64,000 nt of DNA, taken from the NCBI RefSeq assembly GCF_907165205.1, contig NC_058196.1, positions 18,084,501-18,148,500 of the forward strand, in the 5' to 3' direction. Positions 59,401 to 64,000 of this stretch are shown piece by piece (the first letter of the stretch is position 1; every line of letters starts with the position of its first letter). This DNA comes from Coccinella septempunctata (taxonomy: Eukaryota; Arthropoda; Insecta; Coleoptera; Coccinellidae). The notes under the pieces are model-generated. The model did no database searches, was not told where the DNA came from, and saw nothing but the letters and a program-made list of their open reading frames with translations. The position numbers and the translations under genes were made by a program.

Positions 59401-62400
59401 TGCCGGCATGATCTCGGACTGATCGAAAATTTACCAATGTTTGTATCGAGAAACGTCAAGTCTTAATTAGAAAATACATATTTTTAGAATTTTTCTATGG
59501 GCCTAAGATAATAGGTTTGTACGTAGAGTGGTTTGCAACGACTGTAAACTGTACAGAGCAAGCGCAATTCCATTTTAGGGTAGCGAAAATCCATTTGCGC
59601 TTGCTCTGTACAGTTCACAACCGTTGTGAACCACTCTACGGACAAGCCTAATATCAGATATCTCATAATGTTATTATGTATTCACTTGATAATCTCCCTC
59701 AGTTGGTTTACACTAAACTAGCCGGTGTTAATCATTCAAGAAGTTTACCTGCACCCACCTGAAGATGGTATTGTGATATCAAAACACGTCTCGTGGTTTG
59801 AAAACTAATTTTTGTGAAAATCATATAATCTCTTTTCAGCTTAAATTAAAATATACAGTTCTCCCACAAAGGTGGAAGAAGAATGATAGTTATGTTTTTT
59901 CAAATGGAACACCCTGTGTATTTTTACCTATTTGATTGTCTACTCAGTTTTTAACATTTCCATTAACCATCATATGACAGCTAAATTCATCTCAATAACA
60001 AAGAAAATTGTTTAAAATACCCAGTTATTCGTAGTAATTTCGTAACATAGACATAGAGACATGGACTGAGCAATGTCAGCATGAAATTGGCTTCTTTATA
60101 GAAAGAGAGAAATGATCGTCAGGCATTCACCTGTCTCTTTTTTGTTCACATAAAAGTGAATGTGGACTAATCAAACTTCTAGAAAAAGACAACTGCATGC
60201 CCGATGTTCAACTGAACATCTCTCTGTCACTTTTTTTGACCGTATTTCATGCATGGATAGAAAGGGAAGGCACAGTTCAATGTCCATGTCTATATGTCGT
60301 ATGCTTAGTAAACGAGGGCCAATTTTCCATGATTTATCATACGTTTCTGTTTGATGTCGACTTATTAAATTGTTTCTTGAAATTTATTTTTTCTATAAGC
60401 GTGTGCGTTCAACCTTTTTCCCGCACGCATTTCAAGTTGCAAAGAGTCACTTTTCCAAAACGCGCGGAAAGAACGCCTGCTATTTCTTTCCCGCACGCAT
60501 TTGCGTGCGGGAATGGATTAGCAGGGGTTTTTCCCGCACGCAAATCTTATAGAATAAATTAAATTCTATCATGTCTCTATGCACCGAACGTCAACGATGA
60601 GTAACCCATGGTAACGACATGCAGAATTACGTCATTTTTTATATGAATTAATCAAATGAGATATAATCTGTTTCGTGAAATGAAAACATTTATATATTTC
60701 AAGCGCTTGTAGAAAAAATATTGTTCCTAACTCTTGCGGAAAGTGTCTTGCCCGCACTCAACTGCTTACCCGAACTCTGCTTCGCATCGTTCGGGCAACG
60801 GCAGTTTCGTGCGGGCAAGTATCACTTTCCGCACTTGATAGGAAAATAACTATTGTGTCGAGTAACTGATCGAAATGTCATGGTATCTAGGAAGTCTTAT
60901 AAATTTAGGTATAACATATGGTCAATATATAATGTTTAAAATTAGGTCGAAAACAAAAATAAGCAATAACAAACAGTGATGTTTTTCTGTCATAACCTGT
61001 ATAAATACTAACGGTACAGAGTATTTCACACAAATGAAATTTTCGAATAAAGTACATCGAGCTTAATTCGAAACAATCACTTATGGGTATTTTAGGTGCC
61101 TCATTTCCAATTTATAGAGTTATTCTCATTCTGTAATTTTTATGAAAAAAAAAATAACAAAGGATGATGTTTCAACTTGTTTTCTGACAATCGAATGTCT
61201 TTATTCGAATCTAATCTATGATTCGGCTCATGCTATAACAATGTCTACGTATCATTTTTTATTATCAAAATTTATCGGTAATTTTGCTATGAAAAAATCG
61301 GAGTGCTGACTAGTACTATCATAGAGTATCAAGAAGAGGATTCACTATTTCATTTTGGCCTGTTGAATTTCAATGACCTTGAGCCTTTTCTGCATTACGA
61401 AAACAAAAGCCAATGTTCATTCGACAGTTTGATTAGTCGCACGGTATCGTTTGACAGTAGGGAACTCTAGCCGCTGTGTTTCTGGTGCCTAGCGTCTACT
61501 CCCTCACGTGAAGGTTCAAATTCCACGACTCAGATCTTGCCTTGTAAATTGACAGACTGAAACACCTTCTTGAATCTTTTTGGTGCTAGTAGTAGTGAAT
61601 GTTATCGTTTCACTTTTGATGTAAGACTAGGGATTGTCAAAAAATAAAGTTGAAGATCTAAATTCTTCTGCAACACTTCTGATGTAGATTGAAGGATAAT
61701 TCGGGTGGTATTATTCCTCAATATCTGAAACACCAGGGAAAATACTAAAAAAATTTCATTGATAAATGGTTCTGCGTAAGTAATTATTGCACTATTTATC
61801 AGAACTTGAAACAATGTTGTTTCTGGCATGAATTTCTCAAGTGTTGAAACCGATGCCGTCTAGTTAGGTTCAGGAGATTAAAACAAGTAATATGTAAAAA
61901 CTGTAACTGAAAACCTTCTGCGGTCTGTTGTATAACAACCTTTATGTTCGAGCATGGCGGAAGAAAACTCTCATCGTTGTAATATCTATTTCTTTCATGA
62001 TCGATACTTCTTTCATCGTTTTGCTAGCATTTTGTGGGGTGTTTCAGGTTTGCTGGTTAACACTGTGTACGGCCCTTGTGGGCTATTTACCGGACGGAGA
62101 TCTTAAGCAAAAAGTAAATAGGTATATATCGATTATGTGCTTTGGAATATTGTCTAACGCACTTTCTGCGGTGATCACCTATCATAACGAAGAGAACAGA
62201 CCGAAAAGTGGAATCTGTGTTGCCAATCATACCTCCCCCATTGACGTCTTGACTTTAATGTGCGATAATTGTTACTCATTGGTAGGTAGAGTCCAAGTTC
62301 ATGTTGTAATTTCGAGTTTTGGGTTGTGGTAATATCGATGTTCGATGTGATGGGGATGTGCATGTTTTTTTTTCATAGCATGAAGCATTCATAAGACTGA

Positions 62401-64000
62401 GCAATGTTGTAGTGGAAGATGATACGTTTTTACGCAGAGCAGTAATGATGGTGGTGATGACGAAAAACAATGAAAACCACCTTTGCAATATCCATTCAAC
62501 GGCATAGTGTGCGCTAAACTCAATATTTCAGTACCTAAATCAGTTGAAGTATGAATGAAATAAACAAGGATTTCGTTAGAATTCCTGGAATGGAATACAA
62601 AAGCCGTTCTAGGCCTCGCCTCTGGATGTTCTGCATGGAAGTTCTGTCAGAAACAACTCAGGTATTGCAGTCTGGATTCAATTATTGGTCCCACGTATAT
62701 TGTACAGAGAGAGTAGCATGTAGTAATTGATGTTACATTTCCTCACTACTTACAGGAGGTAGTACATTCTGCAGTAGAGTAACACAACTTTCCGGATTGA
62801 GGGTTATCAAAAGATCATTGCACCTTTCTGGAGGACTACAGCTTCAGTGAGTTATATCAGCGTACATAGAAACAGAAGATGCAGGTAGATCGTGTATCTA
62901 TAGGGGAATAGTGCTCGAATTAGCGACACTTGTGGAAGATCTGCCAACTAGAGCATAGCAATGACTCAGTCCCTGAAGAGGAAACCTATTCGAGAAGTTT
63001 TGCGAGTTCATAAGAAATAAAATTATGCCGTATCAGAATTCGTTCCTTTTAAACACTCGCTGAAAACGTGTGTATCAACTTCACGAGAAGATCGTTTTCT
63101 CCACGATGATGGTTCAATAAGTACGTCCTCTGAAGACAAGGCGGAACTTTTTGCCAAGTTATTTTTCCGCCATTTTTACATTACCCTCTCCGATCAATAT
63201 GGTGCTTCAACGGTACCCGAGGTCCCACATAAAATTAAAACCTGAACTTCCGCATACTGAAATATTGGAGTTTGCCATTCTTATACTGGATATTATAGAA
63301 TACTCCATTCACTTTTATTTTAGCACTCGGTTGGCCATGGAAATTTGACACATTTCACTCTGTATAGTACGAAAATGTGGGGTTATGACGCTTGTCAAAT
63401 CATTTTTGGGTTTTAAATCAACGCTATGTTGCCCGTTCTACGTGAAAGTTTCTGTTATTACGTATTTTATCACAATGTCGAATCTCTTCGGAAAATATGT
63501 GACGAACATAATTGAGTTTATACAAACTGATTGAAGGCATACCAAATCCAGTTATTTGCATGGAAAATACAAGAGATCAGTATAATATTATAATATGCAC
63601 TAGCGTGAGGAGAGTTAATGTTCGTTATCTTCTTTGGCTAAATTTTGAATACGTTACATCAGTTGTAGATTTCAAAAATATTAACCCGAAGATGGAATGC
63701 ATATGATGCAGTGGTTGGGAATGGGTATCTGCCGAAGGGATTAACAGATAATTACAAGAATGTTAAATTCTTCAACAAAAATCATCTTGCATTAATATAA
63801 GTAAAAGGAATTAAAGGAAGTTTAAAGTCAAGATGAACTTCACCTTTGAACAAAAATTTCACATGAATAAACAATTCAGGACAACTGGCGCTTATTTGTG
63901 GCTGTTCATCTTAATACATTGATATAATTATAATAATAAGATATTTATTGGTTCCTTAAAACATTTACAATGTATAGGACAAGTCAAATGAAAAATAGAA
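32318..64000 (+). CDS. Gpat4: Glycerol-3-phosphate acyltransferase, GPAT3/4 type (5' part)
   Basis: Enzymes of this family attach an acyl chain to glycerol-3-phosphate in the ER membrane, the first step of phospholipid and triglyceride synthesis. Exons, all phase 0: 32318-32467, 55670-55936, 57122-57367, then 59016-59252 and/or 62048-62281. The product begins with a hydrophobic segment ending GVRRLYVRILLMIFE (human GPAT4: FGIRKLYMKSLLKIF). An acidic linker follows, then VDYIKVGVEAIIEDEVTSRF and AEELKNWNLLIRTNRHYEF (human: EVTKRFSAEELESWNLLSRTN), then a membrane segment. The next exon exists in two versions, each with the NHT[ST]PxD motif whose His and Asp catalyse transfer. The later blocks (FPEGT and on) lie beyond the window. 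About 300 of ~450 residues are seen. The GPAT3 versus GPAT4 label is by family resemblance; insects may have a single pro-orthologue. Confidence 0.93.
34192..34340. mobile_element. Palindromic MITE, copy 2 of 3
   Basis: Same arms as at 17597. The left end carries a small duplication (CTTGTTCCGAGGCTTGTTCC) and the right end has lost about ten bases (CCACTCTACG). Confidence 0.8.
35736..37069 (+). mobile_element. TIR DNA transposon carrying the 35949 ORF
   Basis: Left end ACAAAGGCCAACA and right end TGTTGGCCTGTGT are inverted with one mismatch, and a second inverted pair TTGGTGCC (from 35763) / GGCACCAA (from 37043) lies just inside. The 1.33-kb element encloses one ORF. I did not find a convincing target duplication and cannot assign a superfamily. 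Confidence 0.7.
35949..36819 (+). pseudogene. Transposon protein with one nonsense codon
   Basis: An open frame of 237 residues from 35949 has conserved-looking blocks SGYTKYPCFLCLWDSRAKNE, LPPLHIELGLMKQFVKAL and HYLHSHLDRFPENLG. It stops at TAA 36660-36662. The same frame then continues SFHQDIKTMEDRYQGRWDSH, MMADYCWSLQRDC to a TAG near 36817. The relic at 23360-23660 reads GERFHQDIAL at this point, so the stop is a point mutation in a once longer frame. Proteins with these blocks are scattered through arthropod and cnidarian genomes as repetitive uncharacterised proteins (from memory). CxxC (PCFLC) and the His residues may bind metal (inference). The true start may lie upstream. Confidence 0.7.
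37540..37900 (+). pseudogene. LINE reverse transcriptase thumb fragment (R1/LOA-like)
   Basis: KTKGCNPKILRWMYVMIVRP, then VVWFAEAELTNTRKILDKVQ and INGAMRTCPTRALEVITDLTPLHL match the region after the polymerase core of R1/LOA-type LINEs (typical: RPxLxYGxxVW...LxKLQRLACLxITGAMRTTPTxALExLLGLxPLHL). Fragment only. Confidence 0.85.
38300..38780. repeat. 103-bp minisatellite locus 1, three units
   Basis: TGCGTTCTGCACC starts at 38395, 38498 and 38602. Each unit continues CTGAGTATCCACGCCAGCGG and GTGCTTTACTA. The left flank (CGGACAAGTATCGG...GACGGCACAGACT) and right flank (AAACTGTGGTATAGGA...CTTACCTATGGTTTC) are shared with the five-unit locus at 44940. Confidence 0.9.
38780..39666 (-). mobile_element. 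Copy of the 40604 TIR family, inverted and split by a LINE
   Basis: 38780-38870 and 39399-39666 match, in reverse, adjacent parts of the element at 40604-41800. Its end is AAAATAAAAGTGAATGGGGT. The gap between the two parts is the LINE insertion at 38880-39398. Confidence 0.75.
38880..39398 (+). pseudogene. 5'-truncated CR1-like LINE insertion
   Basis: The frame at 38927-39163 reads RRLRGDLITTYRALHGLFNV, then RLRGHNFKLTKERFRSTSRE and FFLPNGVFNSWNSRIPQQ; after a shift it reads NARSVNGFKSAMDRWF. This is the C-terminal tail of a CR1/jockey-like ORF2. The 3' end is (AAT)n. It interrupts another transposon, so it is the younger insertion. Confidence 0.85.
40604..41800. mobile_element. 1.2-kb TIR element, full copy
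   Basis: The left end ATACTCCATTCACTTTTATT then TTAGCAGTCGGTTGGCCATG (from about 40605) is mirrored at 41757-41797 with a few mismatches. No intact gene; the best frame (40865-41086) has no recognisable match. A near-identical copy begins at 63296, and an inverted one is at 38780-39666. Confidence 0.8.
41899..42476. mobile_element. Foldback-type element 4
   Basis: Perfect ends CTATACAGGGTGAGT and ACTCACCCTGTATAG. Further inverted matches follow inward (TTTGACCCTTACAAATATTTC against GAAATATTTGTACGAGTCAAA). About 578 bp, non-coding. Same family as 25278-25925. Confidence 0.85.
42621..43690 (+). mobile_element. TGTCAGATTAA-family element, copy 3
   Basis: Begins TAGTTGGGGAGCCGA, then GGGATTTACTCGAGCGTGTC. 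TGTCAGATTAA-like words recur in both directions up to about 43680 (for example near 42810, 42855, 42975, 43580, 43610, 43660). The 42930-43170 part is the inverse of 27390-27640. No right terminus was found, so the right limit is approximate. Confidence 0.7.
44940..45620. repeat. 103-bp minisatellite locus 2, five units
   Basis: Unit starts TGCGTTCTGC at 45021, 45124, 45227, 45330 and 45433, an exact spacing of 103. The units are about 90% alike. The flanks match those of the three-unit locus at 38300-38780, so the array travels inside a larger repeat. Confidence 0.93.
47331..47574. mobile_element. MITE with TAA duplication and CACGTGA ends
   Basis: TAA (47331-47333, 47572-47574) flanks AGGCGGAAACAG and a partner end GGTTTCCACCT. 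Inside are TGCTATCACGTCACATGAGC at the left and GTGAGCTCACGTGACGTGATAGCA at the right. A 3-bp TAA duplication suggests PIF/Harbinger. Confidence 0.85.
47968..48620 (-). pseudogene. LINE RNase H domain and tail (R1/LOA-like)
   Basis: The minus strand reads WSTDGSKTEYGSGASVYSHR, then ELTAAFQAEIFAIKLCLNH, the first two acidic blocks of a LINE RNase H (D in TDGSKT, E in QAEIFAI). After a shift comes SKKTNHWDFLELIRDP... NEALCRLCLEEDETIGG, the cysteine-containing C-terminal tail. It is the same LINE type as the fragment at 37540, on the opposite strand. Confidence 0.85.
49542..49751. repeat. Perfect 105-bp tandem duplication
   Basis: 49542-49646 and 49647-49751 appear identical base for base. The unit includes TTTATTTCAGGATCCAGAAA, which contains an acceptor-like TTTCAG|G. 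With no visible divergence it is very recent, or an assembly artefact. Confidence 0.93.
50644..50745. repeat. GATAGCGAAACACGTG repeat, copy 2, with inverted partner
   Basis: This copy has both an inverted arm (CACGACATGTGTTTCGCTAT) and a direct arm (ATAGCGAAACACGTGTCGTG) about 20 bases apart, forming a 20-bp-stem hairpin. Confidence 0.75.
50867..51470. repeat. Duplicated block, copy 1
   Basis: Matches 52473-52930 at high identity from GGGGAATTCTCCTCAATTTG onward through TCAGCTTGTTTATAAAA. The second copy lacks an internal ~120 bp. No coding content. Confidence 0.8.
52473..52930. repeat. Duplicated block, copy 2 (internally deleted)
   Basis: Direct repeat of 50867-51470, 1.6 kb downstream, same orientation. 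Confidence 0.8.
55670..55936 (+). CDS. Gpat4: GPAT exon 2: acidic linker
   Basis: Acceptor TTTTTTTTTTCAG, donor GTAGGC at 55937, 89 codons, phase 0. The sequence YGRQNIESAQNGRKLEEESD, DDEGYSESTNNTP is poorly conserved and probably disordered and cytosolic. It takes the place of the variable linker in GPAT3/4. Confidence 0.85.
56085..56520. repeat. Dispersed repeat with internal inverted parts
   Basis: 56085-56375 is the reverse complement of 3256-3550. 56431-56505 is in turn an inverted, diverged match to 56205-56310, so this copy is itself a partial foldback. The end CTGTCCCAAAACTAGTGAAT is transposon-like. Confidence 0.65.
56741..56820. repeat. GATAGCGAAACACGTG repeat, copy 3
   Basis: CACCTGAAGATTCTATTGTG then GGGAAACACGTTCCGTGG; same family as 28491. 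Confidence 0.7.
56880..56995 (+). pseudogene. Mariner transposase N-terminal scrap
   Basis: One frame reads CVERLKRFQCGQEDVLESR, then stops before STP.SR. This resembles the VYEWxKRFKEGREDVEDDPRSGRPSTS linker of mariner transposases. Very short and broken. Confidence 0.45.
57122..57367 (+). CDS. Gpat4: GPAT exon 3
   Basis: Acceptor ACTGCAG, donor GTAAGC at 57368, 82 codons, phase 0. Encodes FKDFDLSSVVDYIKVGVEAI, EDEVTSRFEAEELKNWNLL, then the hydrophobic ISLKLTILWICGFFLRYFFL and FPLRVLICCFG. The end falls exactly where the family sequence LPLRIALAFTG ends. Confidence 0.93.
58200..58345 (-). pseudogene. Transposase HTH scrap
   Basis: Minus strand MPKQVLTDDDFNRASGMLQN, G, stop, then TPVQVANLLNVSQM. 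The pattern (basic start, then a helix-turn-helix with a GxxxxxVAxxLxVSxS-like second half) is that of a Tc1/mariner N-terminus. One in-frame stop. Confidence 0.45.
59016..59252 (+). CDS. Gpat4: GPAT alternative exon 4A
   Basis: Seventy-nine codons, phase 0 at both ends, donor GTGAGT at 59253. It encodes ILWMLISTYLLGKLPEGAVK through RPANASVCVANHTTPMDVVI to LSTDNCFSL. It covers the same segment as exon 4B and keeps the catalytic NHxxPxD, here as NHTTPMD. The acceptor (TTGTTACCCGAACAG) has a weak pyrimidine tract. A second in-frame acceptor at 58993-58994 would add seven residues (RNLLPEQ). About 33 of 78 aligned residues match exon 4B by hand count, so the split is old. Confidence 0.87.
59513..59649. 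mobile_element. Palindromic MITE, copy 3 of 3
   Basis: Best preserved copy: AGGTTTGT at the left, ACAAGCCT at the right, AAT duplicated on both sides (59510-59512, 59650-59652). It lies 260 bp downstream of GPAT exon 4A, in the intron between the two alternative exons. Confidence 0.9.
59751..59830. repeat. GATAGCGAAACACGTG repeat, copy 4
   Basis: CACCCACCTGAAGATGGTAT then ACACGTCTCGTGGTTTGAAA; between exons 4A and 4B. Confidence 0.7.
60400..60560. repeat. GC-rich CCCGCACGCA repeat cluster
   Basis: CCCGCACGCA occurs at about 60420, 60490 and 60534. At 60489-60513 it forms a perfect palindrome with TGCGTGCGGG. Surrounding DNA is AT-rich. Probably a transposon end. Confidence 0.55.
60723..60851. 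mobile_element. MITE with GCGGAAAGTG ends
   Basis: TGCGGAAAGTGTCTTGCCCG and CGGGCAAGTATCACTTTCCGCA face each other, and inward CAACTGC...CGGGCAACGGCAGTTTC pairs further. About 128 bp, in the 4A-4B intron. Confidence 0.75.
62048..62281 (+). CDS. Gpat4: GPAT alternative exon 4B
   Basis: Seventy-eight codons, phase 0 at both ends, acceptor GTGTTTCAG, donor GTAGGT at 62282. It encodes VCWLTLCTALVGYLPDGDLK, then VITYHNEENRPKSGICVANH and TSPIDVLTLMCDNCYSL. This version is closer to vertebrate GPAT4 (VVGYLPNGRFK, AIITYHDRENRPRNGGICVANHTSPID) and keeps the canonical NHTSPID. It is one residue shorter than 4A just before CVANH. Confidence 0.9.
62282..63295. other. GPAT intron after exon 4B, nothing recognised
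   Basis: No match to the next expected GPAT block (VGQVHGG-like) on this stretch, so the next exon lies beyond the window. Confidence 0.5.
63296..64000. mobile_element. 1.2-kb TIR element, copy cut by window end
   Basis: From ATACTCCATTCACTTTTATT onward it follows 40604-41300 at high identity to the last base of the window, so it lies inside the GPAT intron and continues outside. Confidence 0.85.

Noticed and set aside
60197..60562. 121-residue plus-strand open frame between GPAT exons 4A and 4B
   Set aside because: It runs into the CCCGCACGCA repeats and has no similarity to the acyltransferase; not a third alternative exon.
1..64000. tRNA, rRNA, microRNA or CRISPR features
   Set aside because: I looked for tRNA-like box A/B pairs and regularly spaced direct repeats; none was convincing, though small RNA genes could be missed by eye.

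Overview
The window is nuclear DNA of an insect. It is AT-rich, has GT-AG introns, and is crowded with hAT, Tc1/mariner, Harbinger-like and foldback elements and LINE fragments. I cannot name the species from sequence alone. The order could be Coleoptera, but that is a weak guess.

Layout. (1) Positions 1-1318, minus strand: the 5' end of an alpha-tubulin gene. The start codon is split from the rest of the protein by a ~1.2 kb intron, and a TATA/CRE/CCAAT promoter lies just upstream. (2) 1.6-9.6 kb: intergenic DNA with a MITE, CR1/jockey-type LINE pieces and a hAT element inserted into a LINE. (3) 9637-22046, plus strand: a four-exon gene for a 673-residue, coiled-coil, polyproline protein that I match to PRR11. 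Its introns carry two large foldback elements, a decayed hAT element and several MITEs. (4) 22.3-30.6 kb: intergenic, with two dead Tc1/mariner transposases, foldback elements and a ~330-bp-arm hairpin. (5) 30735-31116, minus strand: ATP synthase subunit e, two exons, complete. (6) 32318 to beyond 64000, plus strand: the 5' part of a glycerol-3-phosphate acyltransferase of the GPAT3/4 type, divergent from the ATP synthase gene. Its first intron is 23.2 kb and full of repeats.

The four genes are unrelated housekeeping genes: microtubules, a likely mitosis/actin protein, mitochondrial ATP synthase and glycerolipid synthesis. The most interesting signal is in the acyltransferase gene. Two consecutive exons (59016-59252 and 62048-62281) encode alternative versions of the same segment, a membrane stretch plus the NHxxPxD catalytic motif. 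Both have phase-0 ends and sizes of 79 and 78 codons, which is what a mutually exclusive exon pair looks like.

Other structure worth attention: an unassigned TIR transposon whose ORF has a single nonsense codon; a transposon family with many TGTCAGATTAA subterminal motifs; a family of ACAGGGTG-ended foldback elements; a 103-bp minisatellite at two loci with the same flanks; and several exact hAT target-site duplications that show the insertion history.
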